DNA of 64,000 nt, taken from the NCBI RefSeq assembly GCF_001510645.1, contig NZ_LMVB01000002.1, forward strand, positions 402,068-466,067, read 5' to 3'. A model generated the notes under the pieces. It ran no database searches. It was not told the DNA's origin and worked only from the letters and a program-made list of their open reading frames with translations. Made by a program: the position numbers and the translations under genes. Shown here piece by piece: positions 18,297-25,799 of this stretch; position 1 is the stretch's first letter, and every line of letters starts with the position of its first letter. This DNA is from Paenibacillus sp. FJAT-29882. GTDB lineage: Bacteria > Bacillota > Bacilli > Bacillales > DSM-1321.

Positions 18297-19715
18297 ATGA
18301 AACATTATGGAATATTTGTGAATGGCGAATGGTCAGATTATGGCTTAGATAAAATTGAAGTAAGGAATCCAGCTACAAATGAAGTGATTGCCACTGTTCC
18401 TAACGGAGGCGCGGATGAAGCAAATAAAGCAACAGATGCAGCATACGACGCTTTTAAAGGATGGGCCGGGCTGTCTGTTTATGAAAGGTCTGAGTTGATC
18501 TGGAAATGGCATCATTTAATAGAAAAAAGTAACGCTGAGCTCGGATACATCATGACAATGGAACAAGGAAAGCCGTTAAAAGAAGCGATAGGGGAAATTT
18601 CCTATGCAAATGGATTTTTATCCTGGTACGCAGAAGAAGGCAAACGAGTGTATGGGGAAACCATCCCAGCAACTCAGGCTAATAAGCGATTATTCGTGTC
18701 CAAACAGCCCGTTGGTGTCGTTAGTGTCATCACTCCTTGGAACTTCCCGGCGGCTATGATCACAAGAAAAGTTGCGCCAGCACTTGCGGTTGGCTGTACA
18801 GTTGTCATCAAACCATCAGAATTAACACCACTCACCGCTTTAAAATTGGTTGAGCTAGCAGAACAGGCAGGAATTCCAAAAGGCGTCATTAATGTTGTAA
18901 CAGGAGATGCAAATGCAATTGGAACTGCCTGGATTGAAGATAATCGAGTCCGTAAGCTTACCTTTACTGGATCAACAAAAGTCGGCAAAATCCTAATGAG
19001 AGGCGCAGCAGATACAGTCAAGAAAATCTCCCTTGAACTTGGTGGGCATGCGCCAGTTATCGTTTTGGAGGATGCCGACTTAGATAAGGCCGTCACAGGC
19101 GTCTTGAACTCTAAATTCCGAAACGCAGGGCAAACTTGTGTCTGCGCAAATAGAATCTATGTACATGAATCCATTCATGACGATTTTATTGAAAAATTAG
19201 TCGCCAAAGTGGGAGCTCTTAAAGTAGGTAACGGACTTGAAGAAGGTACTGATATTGGACCGCTTATTAATCAAAACGCCGTCGATAAAGTATTAGCGCA
19301 TATTGAAGATGCCATCAAGCAAGGTGCCAAACTAGAAACAGGTGGAACGGCAGCAAACGGACTCTTCCTCAAGCCGACCGTTTTAAGCAATATCGATGAC
19401 TCTATGCTTTGTATGCAAGAAGAAACATTCGGACCACTTGCACCGATTGCTTCCTTCAAAACAGATGAAGAAGCGATTACACGCGCGAACCAGTCCATCT
19501 ATGGACTAGCAGCTTACGTCTTCACCGAAAACATTAGTAGAGGCATTCAAATCACAGAAGCTCTTGAATTCGGTATCGTCGGCTTGAATGACGGGGTGCC
19601 GTCAACTCCTCAAGCACCATTTGGCGGTTTTAAACAAAGTGGTTTAGGTCGCGAAGGCGGACATCAAGGGATAGAAGAATATTTGGAAGTGAAGTATATT
19701 TCGTTAGGGTTGTAA
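18297..19715 (+). CDS. gabD: NAD(P)-dependent succinate-semialdehyde dehydrogenase family enzyme
   Basis: A 472-residue aldehyde dehydrogenase. Key motifs: TPWNFPAAMITRK near 145 (cofactor loop), FTGSTKVGK near 222, ELGGHAP near 246 (general-base Glu) and GQTCVCANR near 279 (catalytic Cys). The C-terminal PFGGFKQSGLGREGG is typical of the GabD subgroup, which oxidises succinate semialdehyde in GABA breakdown. No gabT neighbour is present, so the substrate is assigned by similarity only. The ATG at 18297 is chosen because GGAGG lies eight bases before it. Single gene with its own terminator. Confidence 0.85.
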   Translation: MKHYGIFVNGEWSDYGLDKIEVRNPATNEVIATVPNGGADEANKATDAAYDAFKGWAGLSVYERSELIWKWHHLIEKSNAELGYIMTMEQGKPLKEAIGEISYANGFLSWYAEEGKRVYGETIPATQANKRLFVSKQPVGVVSVITPWNFPAAMITRKVAPALAVGCTVVIKPSELTPLTALKLVELAEQAGIPKGVINVVTGDANAIGTAWIEDNRVRKLTFTGSTKVGKILMRGAADTVKKISLELGGHAPVIVLEDADLDKAVTGVLNSKFRNAGQTCVCANRIYVHESIHDDFIEKLVAKVGALKVGNGLEEGTDIGPLINQNAVDKVLAHIEDAIKQGAKLETGGTAANGLFLKPTVLSNIDDSMLCMQEETFGPLAPIASFKTDEEAITRANQSIYGLAAYVFTENISRGIQITEALEFGIVGLNDGVPSTPQAPFGGFKQSGLGREGGHQGIEEYLEVKYISLGL

Positions 19716-19721
19716 TAGACT

Positions 19722-19755
19722 AGCTCAAGCTAAATTGGTCACAGCTTGAGCTTTT
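19722..19755 (+). terminator. Terminator of gabD
   Basis: AGCTCAAGCT (19722-19731) pairs with AGCTTGAGCT (19743-19752), followed by TTTTGCTTTT. Confidence 0.85.
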
Positions 19756-19858
19756 TGCTTTTATTCAAGGGGTTAAACTAGGACACTTCACATTTTCTAT
19801 TTTGAAAATGTATCACTAGACGCCAAAGTATCTCCATTTATGTTATTGATTGACCACT

Positions 19859-19995
19859 CCCACAGCTAAAGCAGTGGGATTCTTTTTCGCAAACATTTCG
19901 CTTACAAACTCCCAAAGGAAGTCGCAGAGGCAAAACTTTTAGCGAACAACTCTCGATAGAAAAACAGTCCATCGAAAGGGCAAGGTCTGTGCCTA
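19859..19995 (-). ncRNA. Predicted omega (guide) RNA region at the 3' end of tnpB
   Basis: In this superfamily the guide RNA spans the end of tnpB and the right end of the element. Here about 137 bases follow the stop codon and hold pairings TTCGCT/AGCGAA, a TCGAT/ATCGA stem and the right-end hairpin. The guide would be the host sequence just beyond (below about 19850). Boundaries are inferred. Confidence 0.4.
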
Positions 19996-21330
19996 CTACG
20001 CCGTCCGTCCGGCGATACTTTTCTCTTTTTTCGGTTGATCTTTTGGATGTTTTGCTTCTTGTCTTTCTTTCATGGACAAAAAACGCTTATTCCAAACCGG
20101 TTGCTTATATAAAACCGAAAGAAGTGGTTTCGTTTCCATGTGATATTTCTTGCGCACAATATTTTGCGCTCCATTCACATCACGATGGATTTCGGTTTTG
20201 TGAACAGAACATATGAAGGTTCTTCCGTTTGCTTGGTGTCGCCCCCCACAAAACGAACAATCTTGGGAGGTATAGCTTTCTTCTGTTTCTTCCATGCGGA
20301 TCCCTTTTAATTGAGCTTTGTATTTCAGCTTTTGTTTGATTTTCCCCTGATTCCACAGCGATAATTGTTGTCGTCTTTTTTTATTGTTTTTCCGTTTCTT
20401 TTTCCCATTTTCCTTTGTATTTTTTTCAATACCGGATACGTTTCCAATGACAAAGTTTGTTACTTTTTCCGCTTCTAAAAAAGAAATAACTTCTTTTGTT
20501 GTCTTATGTTCCAACTCTTCAAGCTGATTTTTTGTCTTTTGGCGAATTCGTACTCTTGCCTGTCTATATTTTTCCCATTGACGAGAGCCTTTTTTACAAC
20601 GAGACATCTTCTTACTCAAATCGGCTACTACCTTTGCACGGAATTGAGAAATACTACGCATCGCTCGACCCGAAACGACTAACGCTTTGTCCTCGGTCGC
20701 TACCGTTACGGAGTGAATTTCACCTAAATCTCCACCCGCCGCTTTAAAAGCATACGATGAAGTGTCTTTTTCTGGTACAGATACAGAATAACAAAACCAG
20801 TAGGCTCCGTTTCTCCAAACGACTTCAGCATAGTTGCACGTTTCTAAAATTTCTTCGGATCGATTGGGAATAACAATCGATTCGTTTTTCTTGGACACCT
20901 TTTCATTCCAATTTTTCGTTTTCTTTTTAGTTAAGAGGTCTGTAAGTTGGAATCCATATTCCACTTTTTTAATCGTAATCGTTTCTTTTGAAACATCCAT
21001 TGAGGCTTTTTTTAATGGAATACAATAATAGTACTTTCTTCGCCACGGATATTTTGCTTTTTTGTCCGTTACTCGTAGTTTTCGAATGGTTTCACGATTG
21101 GCAACATATTTATCTGCAATAGCTTGAACAGTTTGAGAATGAAGATGATACGTTTGTCTCCGAATCGCTTGGATTTCCGTTTTACTTAACCACTTTTTAA
21201 AGCAAAAATAATAGGAAGTTGCTTCTCTGACTATATCGTTCCAAACGGAAGCTGCTTCTCGCTGCATGATCCTTAACTCCGAATACATTTTTTTATCATA
21301 AGGTATTTTAAATGAATGAGTCACAAACAC
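19996..21330 (-). CDS. tnpB: TnpB-family RNA-guided nuclease (IS605 OrfB)
   Basis: A 444-residue basic protein. The N-terminal half holds a helical region and wedge domain. RuvC motif I is GGDLGEIH with Asp201. The expected RuvC-II position is VIGNVSG (295-300), with Gly where most TnpBs have Glu. The C-terminal zinc finger is CSFC (358-361) with a second pair CSVH (374-377) instead of Cys-Cys. RuvC-III is HRDVNGAQN with Asp384. A GTG start at 21330 follows AAAGGAGGG. TnpB cuts DNA matching its omega RNA and helps the element persist. The missing Glu may reflect a known subgroup with a relocated catalytic residue (EETEESYTS at 347-355 is a candidate), or loss of cleavage. The C-terminal tail after residue 392 is unusually long and charged. 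Confidence 0.88.
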   Translation of the reverse strand: MFVTHSFKIPYDKKMYSELRIMQREAASVWNDIVREATSYYFCFKKWLSKTEIQAIRRQTYHLHSQTVQAIADKYVANRETIRKLRVTDKKAKYPWRRKYYYCIPLKKASMDVSKETITIKKVEYGFQLTDLLTKKKTKNWNEKVSKKNESIVIPNRSEEILETCNYAEVVWRNGAYWFCYSVSVPEKDTSSYAFKAAGGDLGEIHSVTVATEDKALVVSGRAMRSISQFRAKVVADLSKKMSRCKKGSRQWEKYRQARVRIRQKTKNQLEELEHKTTKEVISFLEAEKVTNFVIGNVSGIEKNTKENGKKKRKNNKKRRQQLSLWNQGKIKQKLKYKAQLKGIRMEETEESYTSQDCSFCGGRHQANGRTFICSVHKTEIHRDVNGAQNIVRKKYHMETKPLLSVLYKQPVWNKRFLSMKERQEAKHPKDQPKKEKSIAGRTA

Positions 21331-21505
21331 GGTGTTTCCCTCCTTTCTTATTATTCAAATAACTCCATAATTCAATTATACGGAACATTTGTTCTATTCG
21401 CAAATGATACATTCACTTAAAGCAAAAAAATCGAAACATTAACATGTCTAAAGATGTGTCTGTTTCGTCCTCACTACCATCCCACCTCTGAAGAAGTGGG
21501 CTTTC

Positions 21506-22438
21506 TCATTCGGAAAAGTCTGTAATACTCTCTAACGTTTTTTGAAACCCTTCCTTATATGGCGTCCTTGGAATTTGACCTATTTCTCTCTCATATTTTC
21601 CGCCGTCTAATACGACTGGATCTTCGTTTAAGTAAAACATTTCAACCATTTCCCTCATACCAGAGTCAAACACTCCAAGTAGTCGAATCATATTTTTAGA
21701 AACGGTGGAAACCTTTTTCTCATACCCCGTCAACTCTCTAACAAGTTCAATGATCTCCTTTCCAGTAATGGTGCTCGTGCCCGGAATATTCCAATGCCCT
21801 CCTTCAAGGCGGTCTTGCATAGCCAATTCACAGACGGCCTTCGCGCCATCCGGTGTATAAATATATTCTCGTGGGATCGTTTGATCGCCGACAAACTGGG
21901 CTTTTTTATCTTTCACTATCGCTTGAAACATATAATCCAGCAATGTGTTTTCAGCATGAGGTCCATAGAAGTCTGGAAAATGTGCGATCAACATCGGCAC
22001 ACCGGAATCCTTTGCCATCGAATTCAACTCCAGACGAATCTTTCCTTTTTTCGTATGGGGATCCTTCCTTGTCGTTTCAGCTACCAAGGTACCGAGATTT
22101 CTTCCGTAAGCATAGATATTGTCGACAATTACAAGCTTTGTTCTCGTTTTTTTGACCGTATTAAGAATATTTTTCATAAGAATGGGCTGTTTATCCTCCC
22201 ATTCCTGATAAGGTATATTAATAGAGTGAAAAACAATGTCTGCATATTCCGCGGCCCGACTTATTTGTTCTTCGTGAAAGACATCACCTTGAACAAGTCT
22301 TACCTGATGATTTTTGAACAATTTATTTAGCTTCTCTAGGTTTCTAGCAAAAGCCGTAACCTCGACTCCCCGCTCCAGTAATTCATATACAATTGCGCTC
22401 CCCATGCCACCCGTCGCTCCCAATACAAGTGCCTTCAT
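21506..22438 (-). CDS. NAD(P)-dependent epimerase/dehydratase-like (extended SDR) protein
   Basis: A 310-residue Rossmann protein beginning MKALVLGATGGMGSAIV, the glycine-rich cofactor motif. It continues with an NmrA/extended-SDR pattern (VFHSINIPYQEW, then VIVDNIYAYGRN, where the Tyr-Lys active pair of classical SDRs is not conserved). Substrate unknown. The start at 22438 follows GGAGGG. It lies head-to-tail after a TetR gene, and both have a matching operator upstream, so it is probably the regulator's target. The TGA stop lies five bases from the left-end hairpin of the tnpB element, so the original downstream sequence, including any terminator, has been displaced. Confidence 0.7.
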   Translation of the reverse strand: MKALVLGATGGMGSAIVYELLERGVEVTAFARNLEKLNKLFKNHQVRLVQGDVFHEEQISRAAEYADIVFHSINIPYQEWEDKQPILMKNILNTVKKTRTKLVIVDNIYAYGRNLGTLVAETTRKDPHTKKGKIRLELNSMAKDSGVPMLIAHFPDFYGPHAENTLLDYMFQAIVKDKKAQFVGDQTIPREYIYTPDGAKAVCELAMQDRLEGGHWNIPGTSTITGKEIIELVRELTGYEKKVSTVSKNMIRLLGVFDSGMREMVEMFYLNEDPVVLDGGKYEREIGQIPRTPYKEGFQKTLESITDFSE

Positions 22439-22456
22439 TATTGTCCCTCCTCTTAA

Positions 22457-22472
22457 TGAACCAACGGTCAAT
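22457..22472 (-). promoter_or_regulatory. TetR operator at the epimerase gene
   Basis: TGAACCAACGGTCAAT resembles the palindrome TTGACCAATGGTTAA found upstream of the adjacent tetR gene (23079-23093), suggesting that one regulator controls both. Confidence 0.6.
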
Positions 22473-22487
22473 AAAATGTTAAAAAAA

Positions 22488-23063
22488 TTAGCGCTGCAAA
22501 ATTGCCCGTAAAATGACTTCTACATGTGTTTCAGCCATGATTTCCACCTCAGAATAAGGCTGTCTATTTCTACAATAGACTGAAACAAATCCATGGAGCG
22601 ATAGAAAAACAGACCACGTTTCTTTAATCGGTATGCTCCTATTGCTCAATTGAAGCAGCGCTTCTGAAAATTGCCGATAGCTTTCACTAGGTTCCTGCTG
22701 CAGAAAGCTTTGAACCTCTTCATCTCTCGTTAAAAACATAATTTCATAATGATTAGGATGATCGAGACCAAATTTTATAAATCTTAGAAATAAATCTCTG
22801 ATTTTTTGATGATTATCAGCTTCACTATTCATCACTTTCGCAATCTCGTGATTCAGTAAGGAAAAGTCCAGCGATACAAGACTGTAGAAGATTTCCGCTT
22901 TATTTTTAAAGTGATAATAAAGCGCCCCGTGTGAATATCCAAGATTTTGTGCTATTTTTCTCATCGATACATGCTGATAACCTTGCTCTGCAAATAAGTC
23001 TCTCGCCGTGTCCATAATCATTTCTTTTGTTAATTCATTATCCACTGCTTTTCTTGGTGACAT
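22488..23063 (-). CDS. TetR/AcrR family transcriptional regulator
   Basis: A 191-residue regulator with a TetR helix-turn-helix (about residues 12-58; VSMRKIAQNLGYSHGALYYHFKNKAEIF) and an all-helical ligand domain. It lies 49 bases upstream of the epimerase gene on the same strand. Near-identical palindromes precede both genes, implying autorepression and control of the epimerase. Ligand unknown. Confidence 0.83.
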   Translation of the reverse strand: MSPRKAVDNELTKEMIMDTARDLFAEQGYQHVSMRKIAQNLGYSHGALYYHFKNKAEIFYSLVSLDFSLLNHEIAKVMNSEADNHQKIRDLFLRFIKFGLDHPNHYEIMFLTRDEEVQSFLQQEPSESYRQFSEALLQLSNRSIPIKETWSVFLSLHGFVSVYCRNRQPYSEVEIMAETHVEVILRAILQR

Positions 23064-23078
23064 AGTTTTCTCCTTTAA

Positions 23079-23093
23079 TTGACCAATGGTTAA
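23079..23093 (-). promoter_or_regulatory. TetR operator at its own gene
   Basis: Palindrome TTGACCAATGGTTAA, 16 bases upstream of the tetR start; see the matching site at 22457-22472. Confidence 0.6.
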
Positions 23094-23282
23094 TTAAAAG
23101 TTTATCTAGATTCTCACCGATTGTCAATATATTCTAAAAAAAAGATGATTAAACGCAATTCTGTCGTAGTGACTACATCCACCAATACTATTCATCATAT
23201 TTGTCACTGATACACGAGTCGAATTTCAGAATTACCTTCAGTTATGTGACCGATGACCACGCTCTGATAAGTAAACTCGAGT

Positions 23283-23400
23283 TTGGTTAGTAACTTTACT
23301 TAGATGGTTAGTAAATATTTGAAAGTGTTTAGTAATTTTGCATAGTTGGTTAGTAAATTGTAAAAGTGGTTAGTAAACTTGCTTAGTTAGTTGGTAAGGC
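23283..23400. repeat. Degenerate tandem repeat with ~21-bp period (GGTTAGTAA units)
   Basis: Cores GGTTAG or GTTTAG recur at 23285, 23306, 23327, 23348 and 23368, and a weaker one near 23390: a 20-21 base period. Each is followed by an AT-rich stretch. Noncoding, between tetR and the fbpA-like gene. Confidence 0.6.
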
Positions 23401-23551
23401 GATAATAAATTCCAGATTTCGAATATAACATTGAAAAAAATTCAGTTGAATTTTAGTTTCGATCCCTTTCCCTTAGTTTTCAAACAATTAAAGATTTATC
23501 CTGGCGTTCACTTCTAAACTATAAGCATCGCTGAAAATTTTGATAAAAAAA

Positions 23552-23616
23552 CATCCCTATCTATGGATAAGGATGAAAAACTAGTTGGATTTAATCTTTC
23601 TCCATAGATAGGGATG
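23552..23616 (-). terminator. Long-loop terminator after the FbpA-like gene
   Basis: A perfect 15-bp inverted repeat (23552-23566 and 23602-23616; CATCCCTATCTATGG arms) is followed on the minus strand by TTTTTTTATC. Confidence 0.55.
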
Positions 23617-23643
23617 AAAAACTAGTTGGATTTAATCTTTCTC
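23571..23643. repeat. 32-bp direct duplication at the 3' end of the FbpA-like gene
   Basis: The same 32 bases occur at 23571-23602 and 23612-23643, a 41-bp period. The second copy contains the end and stop codon of the small gene (Glu-Lys-Asp-stop), so the gene's tail has been tandemly duplicated downstream. Confidence 0.75.
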
Positions 23644-23808
23644 GGATATTTGGCACCTTTGCTTAAAAAGAAGTAACAAGTCTTCTAAATTTCTCAAAGG
23701 TAAATTCATTAAATAAGAATGGTCAGCAGGTTGATAATTATTTTCGGAAATAAGAGTATGAATGATTTTCTCCTTTCTGGCTTTGACGATTTTTCCAAGC
23801 CCTCCCAT
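23632..23808 (-). CDS. Small FbpA-like (Fur-regulated basic protein A family) protein
   Basis: A 58-residue open frame, verified codon by codon, starting Met-Gly-Gly-Leu-Gly-Lys. AGGAGG lies ten bases upstream. The pattern Arg-Lys-Glu-Lys-Ile-Ile-His-x-Leu-Ile at residues 11-20, followed by Tyr-Leu-Met-x-Leu-Pro-Leu-x-x-Leu-Glu at 32-42, matches the Fur-regulated basic protein A family. FbpA-type proteins in B. subtilis help the iron-sparing response driven by the FsrA small RNA. I see no clear Fur box directly upstream, so iron control here is unproven. A terminator-like hairpin and a duplication of its last codons follow. Confidence 0.6.
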   Translation of the reverse strand: MGGLGKIVKARKEKIIHTLISENNYQPADHSYLMNLPLRNLEDLLLLFKQRCQISEKD

Positions 23809-23937
23809 TTAAGAAATTCCTCCTATCCATGAATTACATCTCATCCGATCTGCTGAATACGTTTCTTAGTTTGTTTTCATCCTGTTTAAACGAATTATCA
23901 GCGGGAAAGAAGTCCCTCTCACTGTTGGCAATTCACT

Positions 23938-24303
23938 TCATTGCTCATTTTTCAGTGCAGCACGACCTTCTTCACCAGTACGGATTTTAATCACATTGGC
24001 CAGTTCATAAATAAAAATTTTTCCATCTCCTGGTTTACCTGTATTGAAGTTTTTCCTTGCAAGGTCGATTACTTGCTGTACTGGTACCTCACAGACAACG
24101 ATTTCAATTTTGATTCGGTCATGCAGGCTGATTTCACGAGTCACACCACGATAGGTTTCCTTATACCCCTTTTGCAACCCGGTCCCTTTGACTTCTGCGA
24201 CCGTAATCCCACTGACGCCGATTTTAGCCAACTCCTGTTTGAACGCTTCGAATTTCTCTGGCCTAGTAACAATTTCAATCTTTGTTAACACATCTCCCAT
24301 CAT
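23938..24303 (-). CDS. glnK: PII nitrogen regulatory protein GlnK (NrgB)
   Basis: A 121-residue PII protein that senses ATP/ADP and 2-oxoglutarate and plugs the ammonium channel. Family features: KIEIVTRPEKFEAFKQEL at the start, the T-loop around 40-58 (KGYKETYRG), and GDGKIFIYEL plus KIRTGEEG in the second half (nucleotide-binding lysines and PII signature). Two ATGs (24303 and 24300) share one GGGGGG ribosome site; either may be used. It follows amtB by 13 bases, the standard amtB-glnK operon. Confidence 0.92.
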   Translation of the reverse strand: MMGDVLTKIEIVTRPEKFEAFKQELAKIGVSGITVAEVKGTGLQKGYKETYRGVTREISLHDRIKIEIVVCEVPVQQVIDLARKNFNTGKPGDGKIFIYELANVIKIRTGEEGRAALKNEQ

Positions 24304-24316
24304 ATAGCCCCCCTTT

Positions 24317-25531
24317 TTAAATGGATTCGTGGTATGCCTTTTCTCCGTGTAAAGAAATATCCAGACCAAGCGTTTCATCTTCTTCATTCACTCGTAGCGG
24401 TACTAAGTAACTAATTACTTTAGCAATGATAAATGTAAGCACTGCTACGAAAATGTAGGTTGCGACGATTGCAATCAGCTGTTTCCAAAATAAATCGAAA
24501 CCCCCATACAGCAATCCATTTGCTCCTCCAGGATTAACAGAAGTTGTAGCGAATAAGCCAGTTGCAATCCCTCCCCATGTGCCACCTACTCCATGAAGAC
24601 CAAACGCGTCAAGTGCATCATCGTAACCAAGCTTTCCTTTTAAATAAGAAACACCCCAGAAACAGACAGCTCCACCAATTAAGCCAATAATAATAGCGGC
24701 AGGCACTGTAACAAAGCCACAGGCAGGTGTAATTGCAACTAACCCGGAGATTGCTCCCGATAATGCACCAAGCATCGTAGGCTTTTTATTGCACACATAC
24801 TCAATTGCAAGCCAGCCAAGAATGCCAGCTGAAGCAGCAACTGCCGTGTTTACAAAAACGACCATGGCTACTTCATTAATCGTCAAAGCGCTTCCGACGT
24901 TAAAGCCATACCACCCGAACCAGATTAATGTTGCACCTAAGAATGTTAGCGGCAGATTATGGGGTGAGTTTTCACCTGACAATTTACGTTTTCCGAGCAT
25001 AATCGCTAATACGAGACCCGTAACACCAGAGGAAACATGAACCACATTACCACCTGCGAAATCCAATGTTCCAAGCTGAGCTAACCACCCACCGCCCCAT
25101 ACCCAATGAGCTAGTGGAGCGTATACTAGCAACGACCAAAAAATTGTGAACAGTAAGAATGCTGAAAATTTCATGCGCTCAGCGACCCCTCCAGCAATAA
25201 TAGAAACGGTTATTACAGCAAATGTCATTTGGAATAACATGAACAAACTGTGCGGAATCGTATCACTGTAAGGTCCAGGCTCAAACCCAACCCCTTTCAA
25301 TCCAATCCAATCTAAACCTCCAAAGAAAGCATTTCCCTCTGAAAAAGAAAGCGAATAGCCGATTGTAACCCATAAGATTGAAATGACAGCTAGCGGCATA
25401 TAACTATGCATCGCAGTGTTTAATACGTTTTTACTTTTTACCATTCCTCCGTAAAAAAGTGCAATCCCTGGAGTCATAATCCAGACAAGCATGGTTGCCA
25501 CAAACATAAATACTGAATCTGCTAATTCCAT
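24317..25531 (-). CDS. amtB: Ammonium transporter (AmtB/NrgA)
   Basis: A 404-residue integral membrane protein with eleven predicted transmembrane segments, conducting ammonia/ammonium when nitrogen is scarce. Family signatures: GIALFYGGMVKSKNVLN near residue 23, the DFAGGNVVHVSSGVTGL region near 157 and the twin-His pore residues (HVSSG and DAFGLHGVGG near 305). Start ATG at 25531 with GGGGGAG upstream. Two or three TnrA/GlnR-type sites flank its promoter, consistent with nitrogen control. Confidence 0.94.
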   Translation of the reverse strand: MELADSVFMFVATMLVWIMTPGIALFYGGMVKSKNVLNTAMHSYMPLAVISILWVTIGYSLSFSEGNAFFGGLDWIGLKGVGFEPGPYSDTIPHSLFMLFQMTFAVITVSIIAGGVAERMKFSAFLLFTIFWSLLVYAPLAHWVWGGGWLAQLGTLDFAGGNVVHVSSGVTGLVLAIMLGKRKLSGENSPHNLPLTFLGATLIWFGWYGFNVGSALTINEVAMVVFVNTAVAASAGILGWLAIEYVCNKKPTMLGALSGAISGLVAITPACGFVTVPAAIIIGLIGGAVCFWGVSYLKGKLGYDDALDAFGLHGVGGTWGGIATGLFATTSVNPGGANGLLYGGFDLFWKQLIAIVATYIFVAVLTFIIAKVISYLVPLRVNEEDETLGLDISLHGEKAYHESI

Positions 25532-25550
25532 TTTTTCTCCCCCTTATAAA

Positions 25551-25567
25551 TGTTACATTACCTAACA
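25551..25567 (-). promoter_or_regulatory. TnrA/GlnR-type box downstream of the amtB promoter
   Basis: TGTTACATTACCTAACA matches TGTNANAWWWTNTNACA with one mismatch. A weaker copy overlaps at 25573-25589. Confidence 0.55.
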
Positions 25568-25585
25568 TTACATGTTATATTTAAT

Positions 25586-25615
25586 ATCATATTAAATAAA
25601 CTAACAAAAAGTCAA
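25586..25615 (-). promoter_or_regulatory. SigA promoter of amtB-glnK
   Basis: On the minus strand TTGACT (25610-25615), an 18-base spacer and TATGAT (25586-25591). Confidence 0.65.
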
Positions 25616-25642
25616 CTGAATTTTATAAATATTCAAAATAAA

Positions 25643-25659
25643 TGTCAGATTAATTAACA
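25643..25659 (-). promoter_or_regulatory. TnrA/GlnR-type box upstream of the amtB promoter
   Basis: TGTCAGATTAATTAACA matches the 17-base TnrA consensus with one mismatch, 28 bases upstream of the -35; likely an activation site under nitrogen limitation. Confidence 0.6.
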
Positions 25660-25799
25660 TTATGTTTTATCCTTTCCAAACAAGATAACAAATTCAACCT
25701 TTGACGTATCAGGTTATTAATACATTACACTGTTAGGCTTTTGTGGTACGATAATAGTAATATTTTCAAAATGATAAACTTTTAAGGAGCGTGTAATCG

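Larger units (their letters stand above)
19850..21505 (-). mobile_element. IS200/IS605-type element carrying only tnpB
   Basis: The left-end hairpin (21481-21500, CCCAC-TCT/AGA-GTGGG) and right-end hairpin (19859-19878, CCCAC-GC/GC-GTGGG) enclose a single tnpB gene on the minus strand. Subterminal imperfect hairpins without terminal inverted repeats are characteristic of this superfamily. No tnpA (Y1 transposase) is present, so movement would need one in trans. Exact cleavage points are not fixed; the limits given are approximate. The left end abuts the stop codon of the neighbouring epimerase gene. Confidence 0.75.

Noticed and set aside
23571..23643. Possible CRISPR repeat pair
   Set aside because: Only two 32-bp copies with a 9-base spacer, overlapping a gene end; it is a tandem duplication.
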